A program made the position numbers and the translations under genes. Positions 51,216 through 62,290 of a DNA stretch of 64,000 bases are shown one piece after another. Position 1 is the stretch's first letter. Every line of letters starts with the position of its first letter. Below the pieces are notes generated by a model that worked only from the letters and a program-made list of their open reading frames with translations, was not told where the DNA came from and made no database searches. The stretch spans positions 310,001 through 374,000 of the forward strand of contig VZRN01004244.1 in assembly GCA_013397935.1 (NCBI GenBank), written 5' to 3'. Source of the stretch: Dasyornis broadbenti. Taxonomy: Eukaryota; Chordata; Aves; Passeriformes; Dasyornithidae.

Positions 51216-53233
51216 CTAAAGAGACAAGATCAAATAGTATTACAATACAAGTTTGTTCTGGACAGAGGCTGCAACAAAACATGAAATATAAACAACCAGG
51301 GTACAAAATGAAAGCAACAAGTGGCATCTCAAACCATTCCTGATTTACATTCACCTCCAAAACAGAATATTTGGGACAGTATCACCAGACATTGACACTG
51401 AAACATGGAGAACAGAGGACTGACCATGCAGGGTGCTCTAATCCCTGGACACCTATCAAGTGCCACGCCCTCAGGCCTCCTTATTTCATGTTTCATCTCA
51501 GGTTTCAACTCTGAATGCCCATATAAATTTAAGAGAACCCAGTTCCAAACTGACACAGTAGCACAGCTGATCACCACAATCAGAACATGTCCATCACCTT
51601 TTCAGTGTACTCTGAGACTGCAGAACAGCAGTTCTGGAACTGGGTACGTGAATCCTAGCAGTGACCAGTACAAAGTAACACCATACAGCAAGACACAGGC
51701 AGAGCAACTCATTCCATAAACTCTCCAGCTGTTTATTATGAGGGTAAACTTCATCAACCTTTTCCAACCACACAAAAGCGCCCCACTCTGTTCATCATCT
51801 TCAGCGCTCAAAACATTTCACATTCCAGTGCAGACCAATGCCCTGACCCCTCTGCAGACTCCACACAAGCTGAAGCCATACAAACTTCCACATGCTGACC
51901 TGCGGATGCACCTCAGGGAAGGACTTGGCAGAGCCCCCACGATCATCTTCAGCCTAACGTCCAGGGTCACTCAATCCTTCTGGGTGCAATATTCTTGGAT
52001 TACACCTAGAAATGCCCTAAAGCTGCTCAAAAGTTATGCCATGAGTCCAGTGGTTTCTGAGGAATGAAAGCCAAGCTCTGCCCCACCTAATCATGAAAGC
52101 AAACTCTGCTCATTGCAGAATCTGGTCATGCCAAACTGGTAAATTATAAAAACTAACTCCTCTGTCAAAGTGATAATTAACAAAGAGCTTTCTTATCTGA
52201 AGTGCTTAATGATTTTTACTTACATAGAAAAAAAAATTTGGGGATCTCAGCAGCAGATATTAGTCAGGTTCCTCATAATAGAAGTGTATAAGAATCTAAA
52301 GCTTACAGGAAAATTGCATTCTTTAAAAAATAAAAATTAATAAATAAGAAAAAATTAATCCTCCTCATAGAGCTCAGCCTACTGGTACAATATTTTGTAT
52401 TTTTCACCTGAACCTTATTCTACATTGGTATCTATGAAAGCAGTAAACAACTTTTAAAAATTAAGCTATCATTTTGTGTCTCATCACTAATTCTCGAGCT
52501 GTCACCTCATCAGGTGACAAATATACTTCAGGGTTTTCCAGCGAGGGGAAGGAAGGAATTCTTCAGGGAAGCTGATAGCTTGCCTGAAAACAACAAACCA
52601 CCTCTGGTTTAATTAATACTACCCGCTAGCAGTTAAAAAGTAGAGTTTTCCCTGCCTTTCTCTTCCCATCCAACAGAGGGTGAAGACAACAGAAACATAG
52701 ATGTGTTGCTAATGCAATTTCTGTGCGTGACCTTTTGCAGCTTAAGCCTCTTTCCTTTTCTCTGCTGAGTTTTTGCTTCTCAAAACAGGATGCGTAGTAA
52801 ACAAAGTGTGTTTCAAACCTAACTATGCCCTCAGTCTGTAAATACTCACCTCCAAAACAAACAGCACTAATTTGCACAATTTACAATTCTTTCCTTCCTC
52901 AGTACATCCACCACCGAAAGACACTGGAGTCTGTTCAGCTGAAAGGGCCCAGTGGACCTTGCCAGACATTTTCCGGTGTAACAATACCAAGCCAAAAAAC
53001 AGCAGATGAGACTAAAAGATCTACGTTCTGACAAACCTATGGTGAACTCCAAGGAAACCTTAGGAATTGTTTGTACCCTCTCCCAGATCTGCATTCCCTG
53101 AACCTTTTGCAGACACTTAGTGATACAGTATCCTGTCAGCATTTACAGTGGCAGAAGAAATTAAGAACAAGCTCAAGGAGAGGAATTGTAGCTGGAGGAG
53201 ATGGAGAGTGATGCAGGGAAAACATTTACATAC

Positions 53234-53292
53234 CTTCATGGAATAATACAGAGTCTCAGCAAAATAGGCAGGCACACTTCGGATGCATTTCA
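53234..53292 (-). CDS. ANXA5: Annexin A5, coding exon (residues 241-260)
   Basis: This 59-bp exon completes Val241, split across the intron, and encodes KCIRSVPAYFAETLYYSMK, the linker into repeat 4. The acceptor is TTTTGCAG and the donor GTATG. The Cys-Ile-Arg-Ser-Val form agrees with avian annexin A5 as I know it. Confidence 0.95.
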
Positions 53293-53743
53293 CTGCAAAA
53301 AGGCAAATGATTGAGTTACTGACTGCTATTTAATACAGGACAATCTTTGATTACCAAGGCATGTGTTACTGGGTCATTCATTCTCTCCAGTGCGCTGTCA
53401 GCTGGTCTGTTCCTCTGTTACAGCTCTTTGGGTTCTGGGATTTAGAACAAACCATTTATTTCTAACAGCAGAGAGACTTTACTAGTCAAACTGTACAACA
53501 CGGTCCTAGATGAGCTGCCAGGAATATAAGAGAAGGCCGAGTCTGGTCTCACCTCTGGCAGAAGTGCACATGACCGAACACAATGCAGTTCACCACCTCT
53601 TCTCTGAATATAAAAACAGATCCCAGGTGATTACATTTCTAAAGGAAGCCTGTTTTCATGCCACTTTCTGTGACAACTGCAATTTAAAGATGCCTTGGAA
53701 TAAGCAAAGGCAGCCAGCTCTAGATGTGCTAAGCCTTAATTAC

Positions 53744-53839
53744 CCACTGCCAGAAGCAGCTTCTCCAAATCACCAGAGGTTTCCCGGTCAATGGTCTCTT
53801 CAATCTGGAAGCCGGAAATGGTCATGTACTTGTCAAACA
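53744..53839 (-). CDS. ANXA5: Annexin A5, coding exon (residues 209-241), repeat 3
   Basis: This 96-bp exon reads FDKYMTISGFQIEETIDRE and then TSGDLEKLLLAV. Glu228 is the acidic partner of the unusual repeat-3 calcium loop that carries Trp187. The acceptor is TTTTGCAG and the donor GTAAT. It starts in the split codon for Val209 and ends in that for Val241. It appears fully intact. Confidence 0.96.
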
Positions 53840-54206
53840 CTGCAAAACGAAGTCAAAGTGTGCTCAGTCAGTGAACAGCCAACATTCCTGCCAGTCCCAT
53901 CTCAGTTGAAGATAATGCCGTTTGTGTGTCATTATCCACAATTCAGGTGCTACTGGCCACTCACTGTCCTATTTTGACATCAATTTCCATCAGATGCCCA
54001 CTGTACAACACCTCCCTGCTCGTGGAAGGAACAACCCATGCATTATTCCCAATGGCCTCAACAGCCTGGTAAAACAGACTTATAAAAGGCATGGAGCAGG
54101 GGAAAGAGGTATTGTCTCTCTATTAGCAACTGATAAGGTCCACACCTAGAAACCAGGCTGGATTTCAGGCAGAAGCTTTCAGGCATACATGAACCACGCT
54201 ACATAC

Positions 54207-54300
54207 CCCTCCTCAAGTGGGAAATGCTGCGCGTTCCCAAGATGGTGATGAACTTTTCTTCATCTGTTCCCCATTTCAGCTCCCCAGCTCTGAACAAAAC
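54207..54300 (-). CDS. ANXA5: Annexin A5, coding exon (residues 178-208), repeat 3
   Basis: This 94-bp exon, the same length as the human exon I recall, begins VLFRAGELKWGTDEEKF. It places Trp187 in the repeat-3 calcium loop, the residue that inserts into the membrane interface. The exon ends in ILGTRSISHLRR. The acceptor is AACAG and the donor GTATG. Ile in SISHLRR is a conservative change from the SVSHLRR I recall in chicken. Confidence 0.96.
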
Positions 54301-56681
54301 CTGTTATGAATTCAAGAGATCAAAACATCAGGATTTGTTTTGTGTCCACACAAAGTTCTATTTGTCTCACTCTAAGGAGCATTAAATTTACTAATAAGCT
54401 ATAGCTGGACAGAAAAAAAATGAAATAAAATTGCCAAGGTCTGAACTCATCTTAGAAATAAACGAAAAAGTCTGAAATTAACTGTGATGGCATTTTCATG
54501 AGTAATGCAGCTTAAGGCCCTGAAACTGACTGGGCATAGTCCTTTTCATAGGCCTGAAGTTTTCTGAAACTGGTAATTCAGCAGATAAAATCTATTCACA
54601 ATATTGCTTTTTTCTGCCCTTTTCCCCCTTCTCTTTTTCAAATCAGAATAGCAAACCTTTGTTATGTAATGGCTCTTCAACTGGAGAGCCACACTAACTT
54701 GGCTGAGGAGGAAGTTTTCCACGGAGGGGAAGATGGATCTAGAAGCTCTCAGAAAAAGGATTTGTAGGCTGATGAATTCTTACTTGAATGAAACCAGATT
54801 TTAATCATATAATTGTTTTAGCACATTCATGGCTCTTCAGGCAAGTCTGTCTTTGATGCAGACAAAGCTCAGTGCATTTCCAGCACCAGGAAAGTAAAGC
54901 ACTTCAAAGAGTAGGAATGAGCATGAGCAGGAAGAAAATGAGAAAGAAATATGGAAAATGAAACAAGTTCTTTGTCCTGGCATTCAGAAAACTTAGCCTT
55001 TTTCCAAACTGGGTGCTAAACACCCTGTAAGGAGAAAGATTGCACATTTTGTAGTACATATGCTCTTTTTAATATGAATGGTACAGAATAAAAAAGGGTG
55101 GAGAAGAAAAAGCTATCAAGGCACTCACTGCAAGGATATTTAATTAAAACAATATATGCTAAGCCCTCCAAACGAATACCAGCACTCTCTATCCAGTAGC
55201 AAATGAGAAGTCTCAGTACAGCATATAGAAAAACCAGGAAAATATTTATTCAGATACCAGAAGCTGTAAAAAGCAGTTTATGTCAGCTTTAAGTTTTAAC
55301 CTGTCTTGCCACTGGGCAATACCCAAAATGTACCTCAAGTGCGTAACTTTAAAGAAGTGATATTCACAAAGTCTTTTCCAAAAAGTTAGACTTTTTCCTT
55401 CAGGCATTCTCAGAAAAGTCTCACAATTGCTTTGAATTAATACTTAGTAATTGTTGACAAAAAAAATTTCAAAAAGCACTGAGCAAAAATTTGCCTTCTA
55501 ATAGAGTCTTTTCCAGAATATATGACTCAAGAAAAACATTGGGAAGCCAAAAATACTCCTACATTTGCACAGTCATGTACCTCAGTTCTGACCATCTGTA
55601 CCTGGGAGTAGCAATTATAAAGTTACCGAATCTGTTCCAGCTGTGTTGGGTGGTGAATGGAAAGTCCATTGACTCAAGGTCCCAGCTTGAGTCAAATGTA
55701 CACAGCAAACCACAGAGACTGTTTAGAAAACCAGGACCTTTTCAACAGCTGGGTTTGGTGCCTCCTAAATTTAGATGCTCATTTAAACCCCATTAAAGGG
55801 GCCTAAAGGAATCTATCTACCTACCAGGGCCTGTGCTTCATTCTAGTTCACAATTCAAACATTTGCCCCTCTAATTTCCAGCTGTAATTTTCACAGGAAA
55901 TTAACTTTAATAGCAGAACAACAATGCCTTCTGAAATTAAGTGACAAAGGATAGATCTGTGCCAGTAAAATATATTTTGTCTGTCTCTCCATCTTGCTGC
56001 GCTATGAGAATGTTTTATTGATCTGATATCCTGTGTTTGCTCTGTGTCACCTTGAACAATCCCTGTATTTCTTTCATCTCATCAGACAATTTAGGAAAGA
56101 AAAATGTCTCATGCAGTTATCTGAAATAACTGAGAAGAAACTATTAAATGAGTTGTAATCAAATTGCTGAAATACTGAGTGCCACTACAGGAAAGCAAAT
56201 GGCACCCAGCAAGAGACTGTCAAGAACACCAGGAAACTGCTGGCATTGCTTTCCATCCAGAGCACAGGTTTAGTGAGCAGTCATGGACAATGGATTAAAT
56301 TTGGAGAGAAGTCAAAGTCAGACATGAAGGAATGAAATGTTAACATCTGAATTTTCCAACAATGGCTCCCTCAGCATCACAAAGCCTCAGCAATAACCCT
56401 CTCTTCCAATGATCTACTCACTGTTTCATTCAGGTCCCTCATTAAGTAATAAGCAAAACAAGACACACTTCACACTGAAATGTCAAACTGCCAAATATTT
56501 TGGTCAATGTTTCAGGTTTTGACATTTCTTTTGTCCAGAACATACAAAAGCACATGAAAATATATAAAGAAACACACACAGACAACCTTAACAATCACTC
56601 TCTCACACTTTAGTTCCAGCTGTATACCATCTTTGCAAGGTTCCTTGTAGAAATGTCCCAAACACCGAGTCATTCACCCAC

Positions 56682-56738
56682 CTGAGCATCCTGCTCAACA
56701 AGAGCCTCATCAACTCCAACATCAGGATCTCTGTTCGC
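56682..56738 (-). CDS. ANXA5: Annexin A5, coding exon (residues 159-177), linker
   Basis: This 57-bp phase-0 exon encodes ANRDPDVGVDEALVEQDAQ, the connector between repeats 2 and 3. The acceptor is TTTAG and the donor GTGGG. The chicken protein has GRVDEALVEK here as I recall, so this short linker varies more than the repeats. Confidence 0.94.
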
Positions 56739-57164
56739 CTAAAGAAAAATTTAGAAGCTGTTAAACTGAAGAATAAGAAGATAAGTAAAAAAAATATTTA
56801 TCTGTTATATTGAGCCTGTAAGTTACTATGAGAAGTCATCCCCTAATGTATCTTTTCCAAAATCACCTTGTTTTTCCCTTTTGCTTGCATGTGTCTGTAC
56901 ACAATAAACGTTCTCTTCCCATTTTGCCTTCAAAACCCCATGCAGCAGCACCTGCTACACCCACAGGCATCACAGAAGTTTTTTGATTCAGTGATATGGA
57001 AATGACTCAGAAGAGAACCCAAGGCTGACCCTGCAAGTCAGAGGAAGTGAGTCAGCTCCAGAGCCAATCCTGCCTAGCACCAGGCCCATCCAGAACCCAG
57101 GTTAGTAAGCAGAAAGTGACAAGTGCACCTAGAAGTGAAAGTCATCACACAATGGGACACTGAC

Positions 57165-57244
57165 CTGCAGCAGCACCACCAGCATCCTCTGGAAATGGCC
57201 TGATGTTTCTCCTGTGATCTTATCCTCCAGGTTGGCTTCATACT
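57165..57244 (-). CDS. ANXA5: Annexin A5, coding exon (residues 132-158), repeat 2
   Basis: This 80-bp exon reads EYEANLEDKITGETSGHFQR, then MLVVLLQ. The repeat-2 acidic calcium partner at position 144 is Glu, where human has Asp. The same Glu is found in chicken, so it is a lineage difference and not damage. The acceptor is TTTTGCAG and the donor GTCAG. Confidence 0.95.
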
Positions 57245-58179
57245 CTGCAAAAGAACAATACCCACTCACCACCTTAGAGGTTTCCTCACTATTTGAGGGG
57301 AAAGCAAGGAAAAGCAAAAAGTTCACTTGACTCACATCTTTTAGAATCATCAGAAAGATCTTTAACACTCAGGAGATACTCAGCTATCACTTCTAACCTA
57401 ACATTGCTGTAAAAGAGGTGAAAATGCAGCACTTCACACCTCATGTCAGGAGCAGATTACTTAAAACATTTTGAAGAACAAGGTGAAGTGCATAGATTCA
57501 GCTCCTTAAGGAACTAAAGAGGATGCTGACATGAAGTCATGCTAAAATACGTCAGCTTCACTGTACACAAACCATGATCCCAGGCAAGTCTAGTACTAAT
57601 AAATTTTGCCCTTGGAAACTCTGGGTTTGGTCTCAAAATTTGTTAAGACATGAGAATTTCTTGTGTGGCAGCAATCTGTAGAGAGGTAAAAGAAATTTGT
57701 TGAATTAAACACTGTCCTAAAAAAAAACCATCTCACAATCACAGGGTAAAAGCACATATTCCTGTAGACAACCAAGAGCTGCATCTGCTTTAACACAAGT
57801 GCATTTGATCACAACACTGAGCAAAAGGAAAGAAAAAAAACAACACTTTATGTGATACCAGTATTTTTCTTGTTTCCAATTACTGAAAATTGCCTTTCAG
57901 TCAAAGGGATAAAAATACGGGGTGGGAGAAAGAAATACATTGGAAAGAATTCTGAAGCACAAAACACTATAACCTGCAGTCACAGGTCTGAAATAAAAAC
58001 TACTTTAGTTTACAATTCAAATTCTAGTTCATTTCAATATGAAGTTTTGCAACACAGCAGAAAGCATACCCTCTTATTGGACACATCCATCAGTTCACAG
58101 ATACACCTTATCTGAAAGACCAGCTAAAATAATATTAAAAGAACTGAGCAGAGACCCTTTATTTTATAGAGAAAATTAC

Positions 58180-58270
58180 CTTGCAGATAGACCTGTTTAA
58201 TATTCTGTACTTCTGCAGGTGTTCTTGAGGCAAGAATTTCAGTCAACACTTTTTCATTGGTTCCTGCTCC
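58180..58270 (-). CDS. ANXA5: Annexin A5, coding exon (residues 102-132), repeat 2 calcium loop
   Basis: This 91-bp exon begins GAGTNEKVLTEILASRTP, the repeat-2 type II calcium-binding loop with the helix after it, and ends in KQVYLQ. The acceptor is CCCTGCAG and the donor GTAAT. The split codon for Glu132 joins the next exon correctly. Confidence 0.95.
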
Positions 58271-60582
58271 CTGCAGGGATGTAAGTATGAATCAGTTCAC
58301 GGAATAACAAAGGGAAAACAAGAATTGCCTTTGTTACAATCAAAAACAAGCATACACTTATACATTTGGACCAAATAAACAAAAAATATTTTCTTCTTTC
58401 TGGTATACTCTGGCAGTTTTGAAGAGAATTTTTTCCAGTTCTGTCTGGAGGGTTTTCAAAACTAACCCAACAATTAAAAAAGGCTCAGTGCTGCAGGATT
58501 CAGATGGGTCCTTCCATGCTCAAGCACATCCAGGTGTGCCTCAGTTCTTTGCTATTACAGTCAAGGACATCAAGAGAAGTGAATGAAGAGAGGGAGTTTC
58601 CATCTCAGCTGTAATGCATACACTGTCATCAGCCAGGACACAGATAAACACAGATCTGCACCCTGCTATGAACACTGCTGTTAAACAAACCCCCTCTTCC
58701 ACTGCAAACACTCTGTACAAAAGCATTGCTAACCAAGATAGTTCAAGCAATTCTGCAGTTCTTAATTACGGCAGACACAACAGCCACTCTTTCACTTTTA
58801 CAAGGATAAAACTTACAAAAGCCAAGCCAATATCTTGTTTCCACAAGTTTGAGCTTACTTTGTTTGCAAGAATAATCCATTGCTCTTTACACTCACAAAG
58901 GAGTCATTTCACAAAAGCAACACTGAAATTAAATATGGAACATTTTCTGCTTCAGCCTGTTATTTACAACCTTTCCTGCAAGGAAAACGTTGAATACTAA
59001 CTGCATACAAAGATATGCAACTGCACACAAAGCTATCCAGAATACAAATCTGCCAGGTTACAGGCAATCATTTCCAAAATGCAGACTGTTTCACAAACAT
59101 GCCTACTCAACAAGTGAGGCAGGCACAGTTCAAGTTGCTCTAAGCAAAGTACCAGCAGTGAAAAGTGATAGGACAACCTTCAGCACCAAGTTCAAGCTCT
59201 TAGCTGAGTTGTTCTCTTGCACTGAAGTCCCTGCCATCAAATCTGATTTACTGTTACCCTCCTTAGCTGAACTGCAGCCAGTATTGACATCCTTTCCTGT
59301 GCAGACACATTCTCTGAAACTCTGTGATCCTGGATTTAATCTTTTTTTTTTTAAGTGACAAGAACAAAACTACTCTTGTTTCACTATCTCCACTTTACCT
59401 CCTACACCCATCTGTTCTGCCATTTACCTGTCAGTCTTTGACTCCCAAGTCAATAAGAGGAGCTTGGGAATACATTTATTTTTCTCTTTATCAGCAAGGC
59501 CTTTATCAGTTTCTTAGTCAGGTACCATCTCTCCCTTCCCCCAGTGCACATAAAGACATTACAGAAACCCTCCAGGAATGAATTTTCTGTTATCAGAGGG
59601 ACTATTTGCTGGGTCACAAGTGCATGAGCACTTGCTTGCACAATTGACTAAAGCCTACATATTAACCAGCTGCTCATCCGGGATTTGGGAGTTTACATGG
59701 AAGTGCCATTCCACAAGGCACTACCTTACACTAGTGAAGTTCAATGTCCTCTACTTTGATCAATTCTGTAAATAATCCAGGGACATCCAATTCCTGAAAT
59801 TCCACAGGCTGATGATATCAGACAGGTGTGATGGGGGGGCAGGGGGAAGGGCACACGGAAGAGACACTAAAATTTCTACACATCCACATTGTAAATTGTT
59901 CGTTTAGCTGGCCTGCCCAGAAAGGCACTAAATGCATTCAGCTAAGAAAGAATTTAGAAAGGGAACAGTGACAGGGCCATCAATTATTCCCTCTGTGTTA
60001 CTGAAGGCAGCTTTTAAAGCACATTCAGTACTACAGACAATACCTGCTCATAATTTTGGTGGACACCAGTTTACACACAGTCGTCAATTTTGGACTTGCA
60101 CTGCAATCCATTGGGGCAACACACTCTGTAGTGTAAGTAACAGTCAAGAAGAAGAGCACCACACTTTCATTAAATGTTTTGAACTAATTTTCAGTCTATG
60201 TATACTTTTGTATAGCTATAAATCCTAGGCTGTTCACAGCAGAAAAATCCAGAGCCCACTGGACTTCAGCACTGCATCTGAACAGCAAAAAGATGTGAAA
60301 GCAGCGTGCACATCTACTCATCGTATTTAAATCAGAAGGAACAATTCTTATGCTGTGTACATTTCTAAACTGCCTCTGAGTTATTAGGATGAAAAAGAAA
60401 CCAAGCAAAACCATGGCATTGGCAGGTGTTAGCATAACTTCCCTAAACTTTTTTTCAAAAACCCTACTTCTGTTAACATTCCCCTTAGCAACCAGAAGTT
60501 CATTCCTAATTGAAAAAAAAAAAGAAATCAACCAAAGAGCACCAATCATTTAATGTAACACATTAATTTTCCCTCCTCCTAC

Positions 60583-60696
60583 CTTGATGGCATGCTTCAG
60601 AGCATGAGCATCAAAAATATGCGCTGGTCTCATCAAAGACACCATCAAAGTTTCAAACTTGCCAGTAAGTTCTGATTTCAGGTCATCCACCAGATC
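60583..60696 (-). CDS. ANXA5: Annexin A5, coding exon (residues 64-101), repeat 1 end
   Basis: This 114-bp phase-0 exon encodes DLVDDLKSELTGKFETLMVS, then LMRPAHIFDAHALKHAIK. Glu72 is the acidic partner for the repeat-1 calcium loop. His replaces the Arg I recall in the RPARIFD segment of chicken. The acceptor is CACTAG and the donor GTAGG. Confidence 0.95.
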
Positions 60697-61065
60697 CTAG
60701 TGCAGAACAAACAGCGCTGTAACAAACAAGGACCAACCATTTTACATGAGTGCACAGGAGTCTGCAAGCTAAAAGACTCAGGAGACAAAGCAAAAACACA
60801 AGGGACACCTCTCTTTTTGTTTTAATTAATACATCAGCTGAACCAAATAAGGCAGAAGAAAAGAAAAAGGCATTTGGAAAACCTGAAACACATTGTTTTT
60901 TTTAAGAATATGGCAGGGTGGAGCAGAGGGAGAGACACAAGCAAAAGTAGATTTTCTTGCAAGGAACATGTTTGACAGGGAACATGGTGAATGTGCCTTG
61001 TAGTTTTAAGTAATGATTGTAAGCCACAATCAGCTCATTTCCAGAGGTATTTTTCTTCTTCTTAC

Positions 61066-61160
61066 CCTGCCAAATAAGGTTTTAAAGGCAGATGCAATTT
61101 CTTGACGCTGAGCATTGTTTCTAGTGGTGAGGATCTTAAGCACAGTTTCTTCATCAGTCC
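61066..61160 (-). CDS. ANXA5: Annexin A5, coding exon (residues 32-63), repeat 1
   Basis: This 95-bp exon completes Gly32 and reads TDEETVLKILTTRNNAQRQE, then IASAFKTLFGR, the core of repeat 1 with the annexin helix B-C signature. The acceptor is CTTCAG and the donor GTAAG. Confidence 0.96.
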
Positions 61161-62205
61161 CTGAAGTTTGAAAGAACAAAGTTACAAACACACTCTAAAA
61201 ACCAAACCACAGTGGCACAAACTCAAAAGGCAATGAAAGACACTTTGACAACAACAGCCTACTGGCAAACAGCAGAAGCATTTAAAATAACAAATGTCAC
61301 CGTGCCCCAAGCTGAGCCACCAAGTTTAGTGCAAAAATATGACCAGAAGACTTAACGAGTTGTTTGTTCTCCATCAGTGCTCTGCTCCAGACCCTGCTCC
61401 AATCAGCAGCTATAACATTTAGTCACAGTCTGTAGTCCACAATAAGGCCTTCCCTTTGGGCTCACCAACAAACTGCCAACTCCCAGCAAAGCTCAGTTCA
61501 GCAATCCCAAACACCCCAGAGGGCAGCAGTATGGAGTTATTATCCATTTTATGGGCAATAGCCTGCAAGGTAAGTGCTCCCAGCACAGCATCTTCCCAGC
61601 CCTAGTGAGTATGCCTGCAGGCTGAGGTGTATCACACATCCCTCCTTCTCTTCCTTCTGCTGGTGCCTTCAGAGAAAGCAGCAAACTCGGGTTTGTTCTC
61701 ACAGGGAAGTTTTGAGACAGAAAGCTATAGTGTGAGTTCAGAGGCCACATATTAGTCTGCATTCATGCTATGTGCGCATATTCCCTGTCCCAGACACTGT
61801 AATGTGCTCAAACACTTCCAAGCCAAGGAGGCTGTTGCAGATTTTCCATGCAGAGTTCCTACCATGCTCCTGTAATTCTCCACAGCTGTCCCTGTAAAGC
61901 CACAGTCGAGCTACTGCACTGTAAAACTTTTGTGTGCCCAGAACAGCCTGTGGAGTATCCATTCTTTCACGGGGAATGTGTAAACCCCTTCTTCTTTCCC
62001 TCATGCTAACCCAAAAATAAACATCCTTGAGAGCTGCGCAGTCAAGACCAGGACACGCCCAGACCAGTGCGGTCCTGGGGCTGTCATTCCATGGCTTGTA
62101 GACACACGCCCTGCTCTCATCTACTAATACAAAAAAATAGATCAGAAAGGGTGTTTGCAAAGAGGGAGAGCCCTGTCTTCCTTGTAAAATGAAAATTATC
62201 CTTAC

Positions 62206-62290
62206 CCATTCCCTTCATGGCCTTACGAAGAGCCTCTGCATCAGCTCTGGCATCAAAAGGAGCGAAGGCTGTCACGGTGCCTCTCGTGTA
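62206..62290 (-). CDS. ANXA5: Annexin A5, second coding exon (residues 4-31)
   Basis: This 85-bp exon encodes YTRGTVTAFAPFDARADAEA, then LRKAMKGM, plus the first base of Gly32. It is the N-terminal tail and the first helix, ending in the repeat-1 calcium loop. The acceptor is CCTCCAG and the donor GTAAG. In the family, the preceding exon carries only the start Met and two residues. No ATG-x-AAG followed by GT fits in the 1.7 kb upstream, so it lies outside. Confidence 0.95.

Noticed and set aside
61768..62160. Minus-strand frame of 130 codons inside the first visible ANXA5 intron
   Set aside because: It is not joined in phase to the neighbouring exons, the known gene structure has no exon here, and the product shows no motif.
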